A stretch of DNA of 55,216 nt from Deltaproteobacteria bacterium HGW-Deltaproteobacteria-19 (GCA_002841865.1 PHBD01000020.1:1-55216), one strand, 5' to 3'. Shown: positions 24,615-33,725, counted from the stretch's first letter. The notes: a model not told the origin generated them from the sequence alone. Translations and numbers: made by a program.

Positions 24615-25016
24615 CTACGAGACGGAGGTCACGTCGCTGAAGGCCACTTCCTGCCCGCCATCCAGTGTCAGGTAGACGGAACCTTCACTGAAACTGACCG
24701 CCGTCACGGTTCCCGTCACCAGACTGTCCCCTTCGCCCGCCGAGACGGCCTTCCCGATGAGATTGACCGCCTGCAGGCTGTTTGTATCCACGGCAAGACT
24801 CTCGATGCTGTCATTCAGGTTGGTGAGCTGTTCCAGGCTGGAGAACTGGGCGAGCTGGGACGCGAACTCGGTCCCGTCCGCCGGATTCATGGGGTCCTGG
24901 TACTTCAGCTGGGCCACCAGCATCTGGAGAAACGCTTCCTTCCCCAGGGTTGTCGCCGCGGTGGTCGATGTCGTCGACGTGGTATTGCCCGTTCCGCTGA
25001 TGCCTGTTACGCTCAT
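24615..25016 (-). CDS. flgD: Hook-capping protein FlgD (short form)
   Basis: A 133-residue protein containing the FlgD N-terminal core: TLGKEAFLQMLVAQLKYQDP, then MNPADGTEFASQLAQFSSLE and QLTNLNDSIESL. The N-terminus is rich in Thr and Ser. It is much shorter than enterobacterial FlgD (about 230 residues): the C-terminal Ig-like and tudor-like portion is reduced to about 50 residues ending LDGGQEVAFSDVTSVS. Short FlgD forms are known. It sits between fliK and flgE, 48 bases before flgE. Confidence 0.93.
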   Translation of the reverse strand: MSVTGISGTGNTTSTTSTTAATTLGKEAFLQMLVAQLKYQDPMNPADGTEFASQLAQFSSLEQLTNLNDSIESLAVDTNSLQAVNLIGKAVSAGEGDSLVTGTVTAVSFSEGSVYLTLDGGQEVAFSDVTSVS

Positions 25017-25049
25017 GGTGTATCCCTCTCGTTTGGTGTCAGTGCCTGT

Positions 25050-26951
25050 TCAGGCAAATACGCTGATCCCGTCCGTGGTTATCCGTCGCGGAGCCGTCCC
25101 CGCGGCGGGCTGCCGTGCCTCGGTGCCGGACTCTCCGTTCCGGCGGCCCGACCCCGATCCGTGGCTGTTTGACTCATTCATGTTCCTGCCGTCGTTGAGA
25201 CCGCCGTATCCCCCGGAAGGTCCGCCGTTCGACTGGAAATCCCGTCCCGATGTCTGCATGGAAAGCGACTCCACCCGCAGTCCCTGGTCGGAGAGCGCCG
25301 TCCGCAGCTCCGCCGCGTGTCCACGGAGGGTATGAAGCGACTCCTCCCGCTGGACGGACATCATGATCTCCACCGATTCCTTCCGGACCCTCACGTCCAT
25401 ATCGAGGTTCCCGAGATGCTCCGGGGAGAGAACAATGCGGACCCGGCCCCCGTCCGTTCCCGCCTTTTCGGCCGCCGTCGCCCAGGCATCCGAAGCCTGC
25501 TTCAGGACGGCGGATGGATCGCGAAGGGACTCCGAAGAGGTTTCATGGGACGGGAAGGGCGTTTTTGCGGCCGCCAGCGCTCCCTGCGCTTCACCACCGG
25601 AGTTTCCGGAAGCGGCTCTCTCGACGCCGGGCTGCGACGCCTGCTCGACGGTGTCGCGGAACGTTGTGGCATCTGCTGCGGCAGCCTGTTTCGCCTGAAT
25701 CTCCGTTGCGGGCTTGTTCTCCTGTCCTTTCGCCGCCACCCGCTCAGGGCCTGATTCCGTCCGGCGCACGTCGAAGGGTGCGGATGAGGAGATTTTTTTC
25801 GTTCGGATATCGACTTTCACTACGCCCGCACCTGCGGCTTCCTGGCCCGTATCCTGCCGGGCCTGCCCGGACTGCTTCCGGACTGCCGTGCCGGCCGCGG
25901 AGGTGGATAACGCCTGCCGGCCCGGATCGATGGCGGAGTTCCCGCCTTCCGGCGCACTGTCCGGCGTCCGGGAAAGGGAAGCGGTTGGTTGTTCCGTGTT
26001 ATTCGAAGACGTGCGGGCGGGCTGATTCTTTTGCCCGGCATCGGCGATGATTTCCCCGTTCACGGGAACCGTGTTCTTTTCGCCGGCCGCGGACTTGAGA
26101 ATTTCTGCCGTTCCCTCGCTTTCAGCGGGGCTTGCCACCCGGGCTGAAGGGGAGTTCGGGGCCGATGTGTTTTTCACTGTTTCGGAATCGGCGGCCGGGG
26201 CGTTCCCGGTGCTCTGGCGGCTGACGGGGCGATCGTTCGGCCGGGAAAGCGAATCGGCGGAAGAGGAATCCGTCTCTGTGCGCATCGCGTTTGCCTGTTC
26301 CAGGGCATCCATCCCCGCGCCTTCCCCGTCAATGCCGTAAGATGAACCGGTGTGCCGGGTGTCCGCGTTTGTGATCGGTTGTTCCGTTATGCTGCCTGTT
26401 TCCAATGTATCGCCCAGGGAAGGCATCCCTTCGACGGCCGGCGGAGCAGGAAAAATTTTCCCGGTAGCATCCGCACCAGAAGCGGCCGGAGCATTTACGA
26501 GTTCAACCGACCCTTTCATTGACGTATCGATTCCTGAAGCGGCCAGGATTTCGACCTGTTCGACGGAAACCGGCGCGGGAGGCAGATCGGGCGGTACAAG
26601 GGGAAGGGGAAGAGAAAGACCCGCCGGCAGGCCGGAATCGGTGCTTTCCGCGCCGGAGGCCGTCCCGGTGTTTTCAATTCTTTCGGGCTCCCGTGGGTCG
26701 GCATATCCCGGGCCGGTCACAACGGCCGGATTTTCTCCGGTGGCCGCCTTCTGCGGTTCCGCCGCCTGCTCGGCGAGGATCTGGGAAAACACAGGTTCCC
26801 CGGAGGTAACCGGACGCGAAGCCTGATTCATTCCGCTCGCAGAAAAGCCGTCCGGTGATTTCGCGGGGGTGCCCACCGGCGCGGAACCCTCTCTGAAGAG
26901 GGGAATCTCGCTGATCGGGGGTGGCATCATTTGTATTGCTGAAGGAGTCAT
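25050..26951 (-). CDS. fliK: Flagellar hook-length control protein FliK
   Basis: A 633-residue secreted molecular ruler. The first 480 residues are low-complexity, rich in Ala, Ser, Pro, Gly and Glu, as in other FliK proteins. The conserved C-terminal hook domain contains RVRIVLSPEHLGNLDMDVRV, then RKESVEIMMSVQREESLHTL and HAAELRTALSDQGLRVESLS. A Ser/Gly/Asn-rich tail follows. The frame is open upstream to 27008, but the sigma-54 promoter at 26983-26998 lies inside that extension and its predicted transcript starts near 26972, so ATG 26951 is the only reasonable start. Confidence 0.92.
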   Translation of the reverse strand: MTPSAIQMMPPPISEIPLFREGSAPVGTPAKSPDGFSASGMNQASRPVTSGEPVFSQILAEQAAEPQKAATGENPAVVTGPGYADPREPERIENTGTASGAESTDSGLPAGLSLPLPLVPPDLPPAPVSVEQVEILAASGIDTSMKGSVELVNAPAASGADATGKIFPAPPAVEGMPSLGDTLETGSITEQPITNADTRHTGSSYGIDGEGAGMDALEQANAMRTETDSSSADSLSRPNDRPVSRQSTGNAPAADSETVKNTSAPNSPSARVASPAESEGTAEILKSAAGEKNTVPVNGEIIADAGQKNQPARTSSNNTEQPTASLSRTPDSAPEGGNSAIDPGRQALSTSAAGTAVRKQSGQARQDTGQEAAGAGVVKVDIRTKKISSSAPFDVRRTESGPERVAAKGQENKPATEIQAKQAAAADATTFRDTVEQASQPGVERAASGNSGGEAQGALAAAKTPFPSHETSSESLRDPSAVLKQASDAWATAAEKAGTDGGRVRIVLSPEHLGNLDMDVRVRKESVEIMMSVQREESLHTLRGHAAELRTALSDQGLRVESLSMQTSGRDFQSNGGPSGGYGGLNDGRNMNESNSHGSGSGRRNGESGTEARQPAAGTAPRRITTDGISVFA

Positions 26952-26982
26952 CGTTCCATTTTTTCCTTTGCCAAGACGCATT

Positions 26983-26998
26983 TGCAACTGCCGTGCCA
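26983..26998 (-). promoter_or_regulatory. Sigma-54 promoter of fliK-flgD-flgE
   Basis: The minus strand reads TGGCACGGCAGTTGCA, an exact match to the consensus TGGCACG-N4-TTGCA. The predicted transcript start is near 26972, 21 bases before the fliK ATG. This is the best sigma-54 promoter in the window. Confidence 0.93.
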
Positions 26999-27049
26999 GA
27001 CCCTGCACTCTTTATTGTTCTGCAAATACAGCATGTTGCAATTAGCGAA

Positions 27050-27068
27050 TCCGGGGTGCGCCCCCGGA
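27050..27068. promoter_or_regulatory. Palindrome upstream of the fliK promoter
   Basis: Seven-base perfect arms (TCCGGGG and CCCCGGA) flank a 5-base spacer, 52-70 bases upstream of the -24 element of the fliK promoter. A smaller dyad (GGAAA, AAC, TTTCC) lies at 27071-27083. Either could be an activator site; no function can be read directly. Confidence 0.35.
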
Positions 27069-27121
27069 AGGGAAAAACTTTCCGAGCTGCAAAAAGGCAA
27101 AATAATCCCCCGTCCGATGGG

Positions 27122-27157
27122 AAAAAAAGGGGGACAGATTTGAAATCTGTCCCCCTT
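27122..27157 (-). terminator. Strong Rho-independent terminator after the flgB-motE operon
   Basis: Two 15-base perfect arms (AAGGGGGACAGATTT and its complement) are separated by a single G at 27142. On the minus strand the hairpin is followed by seven T (27128-27122), the intrinsic terminator form. It begins 32 bases after the stop of the MotE-like gene. The palindrome also resembles dispersed GGGGGACAGAT repeats seen in some deltaproteobacterial genomes. Confidence 0.85.
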
Positions 27158-27188
27158 AAGCGAAAAATAAATCTGACCTGTTTCCTGA

Positions 27189-27782
27189 TCAGTCTTTCTG
27201 CGGGGAAGGCGCCGCGTTGGTGACCTCTTTCGTGATCTGGACGGCTCTGTCGACGTTGACGTGCTTCATCACGGCGCCGGCCTTGTCCTTCTTCATGTAC
27301 ATCGTGATCGCCGCCGCGGTCTTCGTATCCAGTTTCTCGAGCATGGCGCCCGCTTTGTCCGGGGCTGTCGCATCATAAACCTTCGCCAGGTCCTTGAGCC
27401 GTTTCACGTCCTGGTTCTTTTCGGCCTCCAGGCGCGTATCGAGCCGCTTTTCCAGGGCGCCTAGGGCGGCAATCTTTTCCAGGATTTCTTTTTTAAGGAC
27501 CAGGAGCCTGTCCTCGTCGGCGCGAACCAGCGCCTCCCGTTTATCCAGTTCACCCTTCCGCTTGTCCAGGGCTGTCACGAGGTCCCTCTCCCGCTGCAGT
27601 TCGTCATCCAGCACGTCCCTGACACCGGTCCCCCCCTGTGTCGTCTGGGCGCCGGCTTCGGACAGGATCGACCGGTCCGACCCGGTCGCCCCGGCGCTCG
27701 ACAGGGCGCCGCCCATGGCCGCGAGTTTGATGACCAGGACGACGACCACGAGGACCTGTAGAATCCAGAAGGCTTTTTTCAT
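27189..27782 (-). CDS. MotE-like / MgtE N-domain flagellar protein
   Basis: A 197-residue protein with an N-terminal membrane segment or signal (FWILQVLVVVVLVIKLAA), a long coiled coil (about residues 55-130, rich in Asp, Glu, Lys, Arg) and a C-terminal MgtE-N-like helical domain (KVYDATAPDKAGAMLEKLDT, AAAITMYMKKDKAGAVMKHV). This architecture is the MotE type found next to fliJ in many flagellar operons; the family is implicated in motor assembly or stator function in some species. It overlaps fliJ by four bases and is the last gene before the terminator. Confidence 0.8.
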   Translation of the reverse strand: MKKAFWILQVLVVVVLVIKLAAMGGALSSAGATGSDRSILSEAGAQTTQGGTGVRDVLDDELQRERDLVTALDKRKGELDKREALVRADEDRLLVLKKEILEKIAALGALEKRLDTRLEAEKNQDVKRLKDLAKVYDATAPDKAGAMLEKLDTKTAAAITMYMKKDKAGAVMKHVNVDRAVQITKEVTNAAPSPQKD

Positions 27783-28219
27783 TTTTTCTTCCTCCGGGCG
27801 CCGATGATGGCCCGCTCATCCATGGCGGCCTGCTCCCGCGTTTCTTCTTTCTTTTTCTGCTCTCCGTCATGATGGTCCCGGAGGGTTTCCATGACCTTCC
27901 GTTCCTTCATCGCATGCACAAGCCGTTCCCGCCTTGCCCGCACCTCTTCTTCCCGCTGCTCGACCACGGATCTCTGCTCCTGGACCAGCCGACGGCAACA
28001 CCGGACATGAACGAGGTGCATCTCCATCTCCATTACCTCGACCGTTTTCTCCTGCAGGTTCCTGAGCAGGCCCAAGGCGTCGTTCACCTGCCTCTGAAGG
28101 CCGCCGAGGCGTTCCTTTTCTTCTTTCAGGCACCGGACCTCTTCCACGAAGTCCATCAGGGAACGCTCTTCCTGGCGTTTGCGGACATCGAGGACGGTCT
28201 GAAGCGGAAATGGCATCAT
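27779..28219 (-). CDS. fliJ: Flagellar export chaperone FliJ
   Basis: A 146-residue, almost entirely helical coiled-coil protein beginning with the FliJ signature PFPLQTVLDVRKRQEERSLM. FliJ links the FliI ATPase ring to FlhA. The C-terminus is very basic (RRKKK). Two adjacent Met codons start the protein (28219 and 28216). It lies directly downstream of fliI with a 4-base gap and upstream of the MotE-like gene, the common order. Confidence 0.9.
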   Translation of the reverse strand: MMPFPLQTVLDVRKRQEERSLMDFVEEVRCLKEEKERLGGLQRQVNDALGLLRNLQEKTVEVMEMEMHLVHVRCCRRLVQEQRSVVEQREEEVRARRERLVHAMKERKVMETLRDHHDGEQKKKEETREQAAMDERAIIGARRKKK

Positions 28220-28223
28220 GGCG

Positions 28224-29555
28224 TCAGTTTGCGAGCAGGGTCATGAGTTCGTGCCGCGCCTGGGCAAAACCGATCTTTTCCTCCATCCCCTGACACAGGT
28301 AGGCATCGACCCGGCCGATCATGGCAATGGAGCGGTCAATCTCCGGATTGCTGCCGTTCACGTAGGCCCCGATGTTGATCAGGTCCTCCGCCTTCCGGTA
28401 GGTCGCGACAATGTTCTGCAGCTGTCCGGCGCATTTGCGGTGCGGATCGTCCGTCACGTCGATCATCACGCGGCTGATGCTCTGCAGAACGTCCACCGCG
28501 GGATAATGGTTGCGGCTCGCCAGGGTCCTGGTAAGTGTAATGTGTCCGTCCAGGATGGAGCGGGCCGCGTCGGAGACGGGTTCGTTGAAATCGTCCCCCT
28601 CCACGAGAATGGTGTACAGGCCGGTGATGCACCCCTTCCCCTCCACGGGACCGCACCGCTCCAGAAGCTTGGGCAGCATGCTGAACACGGACGGGGTATA
28701 TCCCTTCGTGGCAGGCGGCTCGCCCACCGAAAGCCCGACTTCCCGCTGGGCCATGGCATAACGGGTGAGGGAATCGATCATGAGCAGGACGTTCTTCCCC
28801 TGATCCCGGAAATACTCGGCAATGGACGTGGCAAGGGAGGCCGCCCGCATGCGGATCAGGGGGTGGCGGTCGGAGGTCGCCACGACCACGACGGACCGTT
28901 CCAGCCCTTCCCGTCCGAGGTTTTTCTCCAGGAATTCACGCACTTCCCGTCCCCGCTCGCCGATCAGTCCGATCACGTTGACATCCGCCTCGGTGCTCCG
29001 GGCGATCATCCCCAGAAGCACGCTCTTCCCCACGCCCGATCCGGCGAAGATCCCAAGCCGCTGCCCCTTTCCGCAGGTAAAGAGACCGTTGATGACCCGG
29101 ACGCCCAGGTCCATGGGCTCCCGGATCCGTCCCCGCAGAAGGGGGTTGATCGGATCCGCGTACAGCGGGTAGGAGGCCGTACCCTGAATGGGTCCCCCGA
29201 CGTCCATGGGATTTCCCAGGCCGTCGATCACGCGTCCCAGCAGGCTGCTCCCGACCCGGACGGAGGCCTTGCGGCCCAGCGACTGGATCTGGCATCCGGG
29301 ACTGAGTCCCTGCATTCCCTCCAGCGGCATCAGGAGGACCTTGCCCTGCCGGAATCCAACCACCTCGGCATGGACGGTCTCATCCGGACCGGAATGGATG
29401 GTGCAGACCTCGCCGATGGAGACGGCGGGACCGTGCCCTTCCACTACCAGGCCGACGATCTCGCTGATCTTGCCGTAGACCTTGATGGGCTGGATGCCGT
29501 CCAACTGCTGCCGGAGGTGGGACAGGTCAAGTCGCACGGATTCCGTCCCCTCCAT
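28224..29555 (-). CDS. fliI: Flagellum-specific ATPase FliI
   Basis: A 443-residue ATPase of the F1-beta-like export family. It has Walker A GIFAGSGVGKSVLLGMIARS, the hydrophobic strand and acidic residue of Walker B in VLLMIDSLTRYAMAQREVGL, and GYTPSVFSMLPKLLERCG, the FliI/YscN catalytic pattern. The N-terminal beta domain begins GKISEIVGLVVEGHGPAVSI. It overlaps fliH by 29 bases, as expected for a partner made in fixed ratio. Full family length. Confidence 0.97.
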   Translation of the reverse strand: MEGTESVRLDLSHLRQQLDGIQPIKVYGKISEIVGLVVEGHGPAVSIGEVCTIHSGPDETVHAEVVGFRQGKVLLMPLEGMQGLSPGCQIQSLGRKASVRVGSSLLGRVIDGLGNPMDVGGPIQGTASYPLYADPINPLLRGRIREPMDLGVRVINGLFTCGKGQRLGIFAGSGVGKSVLLGMIARSTEADVNVIGLIGERGREVREFLEKNLGREGLERSVVVVATSDRHPLIRMRAASLATSIAEYFRDQGKNVLLMIDSLTRYAMAQREVGLSVGEPPATKGYTPSVFSMLPKLLERCGPVEGKGCITGLYTILVEGDDFNEPVSDAARSILDGHITLTRTLASRNHYPAVDVLQSISRVMIDVTDDPHRKCAGQLQNIVATYRKAEDLINIGAYVNGSNPEIDRSIAMIGRVDAYLCQGMEEKIGFAQARHELMTLLAN

Positions 29556-30267
29556 TTTCTTCCTGCGGCCAATTCTCCGCCGGTCCGGAGGGTTTTCCCC
29601 TCTTCATCTGCGACTTCAGTTCTCCGAGCTGATGATCCAGGCGGGCGTCCACGTCGCCGAAACGCGTCTCAATGAAGACACCCCCCCGCCGGAGGGTCTC
29701 GTCCTGCTCAAAAACAACGTTCCGGAGACCGTCCGTCTGCCGCAGGAAATCCTCCCGAATTTCCTGCAGGTGCTGATAATCCTGCGGGTGCATCCGGATC
29801 TTCACTCCGTCGCGGTCCATGACGTTCTTCATCGCCGCCTTGAGGACTGGAACGACCGAATCGGGCTGCTGCGCCACTTCCCGATGCAGGACCTTTTCCG
29901 CCACGGCAAAGACCAGCTCGAGGATATCCGGTTCGGAGTCCTCCAGGATCTTCCGTTTCAGCGAAGCCACTTCCGCCAGAAGCCCGGCAAGCGTATCGAG
30001 CGACTTGCGTGCTTCGGCCTGCTGCGCCGCCCGGCCCCGCTTCACACCTTCCCGGAGCCCTTTTTCATAGTTTTCCGCGACGGAGTGGCGGAGCTTCTCC
30101 TCGAACTCCAGTTGGAGACGTTCTCCGCCGGACGCCTTCGGTCCCTGTCCGGAATGGCCGTTTTCCGTCTCATTCCCGTAAAGTCCATCCAGGGGCGAGA
30201 GGGAGTCCGGCCTTTCCACCATCCGGATGTCCGAGGGGCGAAGGATCTTCGATTTAGACGAACTCAT
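29527..30267 (-). CDS. fliH: Flagellar export ATPase regulator FliH
   Basis: A 246-residue protein with a charged, variable N-terminus, a central helix with small-residue periodicity (ENYEKGLREGVKRGRAAQQA), and a C-terminal domain resembling the V/F-type ATPase E/delta stalk (DILELVFAVAEKVLHREVAQ, FIETRFGDVDARLDHQLGEL). It inhibits and anchors FliI to FliN. Start: ATG 30267 has GGAG 9 bases upstream; ATG 30273 is in the same frame. It overlaps the fliG end by 14 bases and fliI by 29. Confidence 0.93.
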   Translation of the reverse strand: MSSSKSKILRPSDIRMVERPDSLSPLDGLYGNETENGHSGQGPKASGGERLQLEFEEKLRHSVAENYEKGLREGVKRGRAAQQAEARKSLDTLAGLLAEVASLKRKILEDSEPDILELVFAVAEKVLHREVAQQPDSVVPVLKAAMKNVMDRDGVKIRMHPQDYQHLQEIREDFLRQTDGLRNVVFEQDETLRRGGVFIETRFGDVDARLDHQLGELKSQMKRGKPSGPAENWPQEENGGDGIRAT

Positions 30268-31249
30268 CCGCATCCTCTCCCCGGAGGATCACGATCCGCC
30301 CTTCCGTCTCCAGGCGCTTGGTGGTGTCCAGAATGCTCCGCTGGCTCGACTCTACCTCGGATACCCGCACGGGAGGCATCATCTCGATTTCCTCCTGGAG
30401 CATCTCCGCGCCACGCTTCGACATGTTCTTGTAGACCTTCTGGCGGAGGCTCTCATCCACCATCTTCATGGCCTTCGCGAGTTCCTCCGAGCTGACCTCC
30501 CGGAGCAGTTCCTGCAGGCTCCGGTCGTCCAGCTTCAATACGTCTTCGAAGGTGAACATCAGGCCGCGGATCTCGCCCGCCAGGTCCGGATCCTGTCCCT
30601 CGATCGATGTCAGGATGGCGCCCTCGGTGGAGCGGTTCATCCGGGTCAGGATTTCCGATGCGGTCCGGACGCCGCCGATCACCTGGTCGTTCATCGACCC
30701 GGTCACGATCTCCTGCTCCAGCGTCCGAGCCACCTCTTCGATGAATTCCTGGGGGACGCTCTTGAGGGTTGCGATCCGCCGGACCACTTCGGTCTGCATT
30801 TCCGGCGTGAAACTCTCCAGGATCATGGCGGCCTGGTCCGATTTGATGTTGGCCAGGATGAGCGCGATCGTCTGGGGGTGTTCATACCGGGTGAAATCCA
30901 TGAGCAGCTTCGGATCGATGTCCCGGAGCTTGTCGATGATGGGATTGTCCGTGCTCCGGGAGGTTCCGACGTCGGAAAGGATGTCCTGGGCATCCTTCTC
31001 GCCCAGCGCCTTGGTCACGATGTTCTTCGTCACCCCTTCCTGGACGATGACGGTCCCGCCACCCTCCTGGGCCATGATGAGGAATTCCTTGGCAACGCCC
31101 TGAATGACATCGGCCGGGATGCTGCTGATGCGGTTCATGTACTTGCCCACTCTCCGGATCTCCGACGGCCGCAGGTTTCGAATTACCTCCGCCGCCAGAT
31201 CCTCATCGAGGGCCAAGAGCACGATCGCTGCCTTTTCCTCGCCCGTCAT
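30254..31249 (-). CDS. fliG: Flagellar switch protein FliG
   Basis: A 331-residue rotor protein. N-terminal FliF-binding domain (EEKAAIVLLALDEDLAAEVI), middle domain with the EHPQ motif (TRYEHPQTIALILANIKSDQ) and C-terminal stator-facing domain (RGLMFTFEDVLKLDDRSLQE, KAMKMVDESLRQKVYKNMSK). The charged residues that contact MotA are retained in the C-terminal helix region. Ends EDADEFV. It lies between fliF and fliH, with a 20-residue-free gap of 40 bases to fliF. Confidence 0.97.
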   Translation of the reverse strand: MTGEEKAAIVLLALDEDLAAEVIRNLRPSEIRRVGKYMNRISSIPADVIQGVAKEFLIMAQEGGGTVIVQEGVTKNIVTKALGEKDAQDILSDVGTSRSTDNPIIDKLRDIDPKLLMDFTRYEHPQTIALILANIKSDQAAMILESFTPEMQTEVVRRIATLKSVPQEFIEEVARTLEQEIVTGSMNDQVIGGVRTASEILTRMNRSTEGAILTSIEGQDPDLAGEIRGLMFTFEDVLKLDDRSLQELLREVSSEELAKAMKMVDESLRQKVYKNMSKRGAEMLQEEIEMMPPVRVSEVESSQRSILDTTKRLETEGRIVILRGEDADEFV

Positions 31250-31289
31250 GACCTCTATCCTTCCTTTTCCAAACGCTTGGCTTCCATTC

Positions 31290-32858
31290 CTACTTCAGCC
31301 AGTTTCTGAGCAGTTCCGCAAACTTCTTTGCATCCGCCCCGGCGAGTTGCTGCACCATCCCATCATGGGACAGTGCCGTCATGTCCGTCCTTCCCTCCGG
31401 CAGCGACGGTGCGCCTTCCCTTCTCACACCGGAAATCTCCCGCGAAGCGGACAGGGACAGGGATTGAGGCTCCATGCTGACGGACGACGTCGCGGCAAGC
31501 AGGCCCCTGAGAAAGGGCCGGACGATGAAGAGAACCACGAGGGCAAGCGCGGCAAGAATCACGATGTAGCGCACGAAGGGCAGGAACGGGGTCAGGCTGT
31601 CCTGCCAGCGGGCGGAGCTGCCGCTGCCGTCCGCATCGGCATGGCTGAACGGCATGCTGGTCACGGCCACCTGGTCTCCACGGGTCGTATTTAAACCGGC
31701 AGACTTGCGAACCAGGTCTTCCAGTTGCTCGATCTCCTTCTTGGGACGCTCCTGGAACGCCTCCTCCCCCTTGTCGTTCTTCGTATAGACTCCGTCCACC
31801 ACGACGGCGATGGAGAGTTTGCGGATCTCTCCCGCCGGCAGGATGGTCTTGTTCACCACGCGGTTGATTTCGTAGTTGACGGTTTCGTCCGACTTTTCCC
31901 GCTCCGAACCGGAGCCCGCCGTCGCGGCCCCTGCTGCTGTTCCCGTTCCGCCACCGGCGGTGTTCCGCTCCGTCTGTTTTTGCGTGCTGCGAACCACGGC
32001 CGATTCCGGATCGTAGGTTTCTTCCGTCTTCTCGGTCACCCGGAAATCGAGGTCCGCCGATACGCGGACGACGGCCTTTCCCTTGCCCACCACGTTTTCC
32101 AGCATGCTCTGGACCTGGCCGGCAAGGTCTTTCTCCATGTTTCTCTGGTACTCGACCTGGGAGGTCGACATCTTGGCCATCTTTGTGTCGCCTGGAGGCC
32201 GAGACAGGATGTTCCCCTTGCTGTCGACCACGAGAACGTCGTCGGGACTCATCCCCTCGATGCTGCTGGCGACCAGGTAGGCCACCCCGTCCACCTGGTT
32301 CTGCCGGAGCGAGCGCCCCGATTTCAGTTTCAAGGTTATCGAGGCCGTCGGCTTCTTCTGCTGGTCGATGAAAAGGGATTCCTTGGGAATGGCGATGTGG
32401 ACACGGCTCTGCTGGATCTCGTCGAGGCTGTTGATCGTCCTCGCCAGCTCTCCCTGCAGGGCCCGGCGATAGTTGAGCTGCTGTTCGAACTCCGTCGCCC
32501 CCAGGGACTTCTGATCGAAAATCTCGTAGCCGACGTGCCCTCCCCGAGGCAGGCCGGCGGAGGCAAGCTCCATCCTCAGTTCCGGCACCCGGTCGGCCGG
32601 CGCCGACACGGTGTCTCCGGACGGGGAGATCTTGTAGGGGATCTTCTTCTCCTGGAGGCGCTTCACCACCGCCCCGGCGTCCTCGCTGGAAAGCCCGGAA
32701 TAGACCACCCCGTAATCCACCTGGTTGGACCAGAAGACGAGCCCGACAACGAGAGCGATGGACAACAGACCCGTCGCCAGCAGGGCCATCCGCCGTCCAG
32801 GCGGGAGGGCCGTCAGATTCTGTTGAAGGGAGGAAAAAATGGCTGAAAACGGTTGCAT
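31290..32858 (-). CDS. fliF: Flagellar MS-ring protein FliF
   Basis: A 522-residue inner-membrane ring protein. The first membrane segment is MALLATGLLSIALVVGLVFW; ring-building motifs include YGVVYSGLSSEDAGAVVKRL, LNYRRALQGELARTINSLDE and SRVHIAIPKESLFIDQQKKP. The second membrane segment is VRYIVILAALALVVLFIVRP. The C-terminal tail that binds FliG reads QQLAGADAKKFAELLRNWLK. A Gly/Ala/Thr-rich linker is present around residue 310. Full family length. Confidence 0.97.
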   Translation of the reverse strand: MQPFSAIFSSLQQNLTALPPGRRMALLATGLLSIALVVGLVFWSNQVDYGVVYSGLSSEDAGAVVKRLQEKKIPYKISPSGDTVSAPADRVPELRMELASAGLPRGGHVGYEIFDQKSLGATEFEQQLNYRRALQGELARTINSLDEIQQSRVHIAIPKESLFIDQQKKPTASITLKLKSGRSLRQNQVDGVAYLVASSIEGMSPDDVLVVDSKGNILSRPPGDTKMAKMSTSQVEYQRNMEKDLAGQVQSMLENVVGKGKAVVRVSADLDFRVTEKTEETYDPESAVVRSTQKQTERNTAGGGTGTAAGAATAGSGSEREKSDETVNYEINRVVNKTILPAGEIRKLSIAVVVDGVYTKNDKGEEAFQERPKKEIEQLEDLVRKSAGLNTTRGDQVAVTSMPFSHADADGSGSSARWQDSLTPFLPFVRYIVILAALALVVLFIVRPFLRGLLAATSSVSMEPQSLSLSASREISGVRREGAPSLPEGRTDMTALSHDGMVQQLAGADAKKFAELLRNWLK

Positions 32859-32937
32859 GGGTCCGTATTTCCTCTTGTGTCAGCGGCAGGGGCCACCCTG
32901 CCGGAGCAATTGCATCATGAATAAAGGGAGAGGCCGC

Positions 32938-33234
32938 CTACACCGACATGCGCATGACTTCCTGGTAGGCTTCCAGGACCTTGTTGCGCACCTGGATCAT
33001 GGTTCTGAGGGAGAGGTCCGCCTTCTCCAGGGCAATGATGGCGGAATGAATGCTGCCGTTGTCCTGGAGCTGGACGCGGTTTATTTCCTGATCGGCCTGC
33101 TTCTGGAGCAAATCGATGTCCTGAACGGCCTTTTTCAGCGCCTCTCCGAATCCTTTGCCGGCCGCCGTCCCCAGGCTTTTTCCTGCCCCTGCCGGGGAAA
33201 TGCCCGCCCCGCCGGTAATCCGAATATCATCCAT
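32938..33234 (-). CDS. fliE: MS-ring/rod junction protein FliE
   Basis: A 98-residue protein linking MS ring to rod. The C-terminal core VQLQDNGSIHSAIIALEKAD followed by LSLRTMIQVRNKVLEAYQEV and MRMSV is diagnostic of FliE. The N-terminus is Gly-rich. The open frame begins at 33261, but ATG 33234 is preceded by AGGAG at 8-9 bases and was chosen. It lies between flgC and fliF as usual. Confidence 0.95.
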   Translation of the reverse strand: MDDIRITGGAGISPAGAGKSLGTAAGKGFGEALKKAVQDIDLLQKQADQEINRVQLQDNGSIHSAIIALEKADLSLRTMIQVRNKVLEAYQEVMRMSV

Positions 33235-33299
33235 GACGGTTTCTCCTCCTGCCCGGTTCACCGGGCGGCATCCGTCGGCCCCAAGGAACCGACCCGGAA

Positions 33300-33725
33300 T
33301 TACTTGCCGATCTCCAGGGTCTTCAGGGCCATGTTCTTCGCTGCGTCAAAAGCGGTGACCGTGGCCTCGAAGGACCGGTTCACTGCGATCAGCTCCGCCA
33401 TCTCGACGATCGGCTGCACATTCGACATCGTGACGACACCCTTGTTGTCCGCATCCGGATGGGAGGGGTCGTACACCTTGCGGAATCCCTGCGTATCCTC
33501 ACGGATATTATCAATTTTTACGGATCGGACCGAGTCCTTCAGGGCATCGTCGAAGCTTCCCATGACCTCCTGGGACGACACGGACACGACCTTGCGGCGG
33601 TAGGGTCCCCCTTCCGGGGTCTTGGTCGTGGAGGCGTTCGCCAGGTTGCTGGCCACCACGTCCATCCGCGCCCGCTGCGTCGCCAGCGCGTCTCCACAGA
33701 TTTTGAACGATGTCAGAAAATCCAT
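33300..33725 (-). CDS. flgC: Flagellar proximal rod protein FlgC
   Basis: A 141-residue rod protein. N-terminal FlgC motif: DALATQRARMDVVASNLANA, then TTKTPEGGPYRRKVV, a strong FlgC signature. C-terminal motif: VTMSNVQPIVEMAELIAVNR, then SFEATVTAFDAAKNMALKTL. It starts one base after the flgB stop. Typical length. Confidence 0.96.
   Translation of the reverse strand: MDFLTSFKICGDALATQRARMDVVASNLANASTTKTPEGGPYRRKVVSVSSQEVMGSFDDALKDSVRSVKIDNIREDTQGFRKVYDPSHPDADNKGVVTMSNVQPIVEMAELIAVNRSFEATVTAFDAAKNMALKTLEIGK

Noticed and set aside
27189-27782. Possible magnesium transporter MgtE
   Set aside because: Only the N-terminal MgtE-like helical domain is present, without CBS domains or the membrane channel. 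Context next to fliJ indicates a MotE-type flagellar protein.
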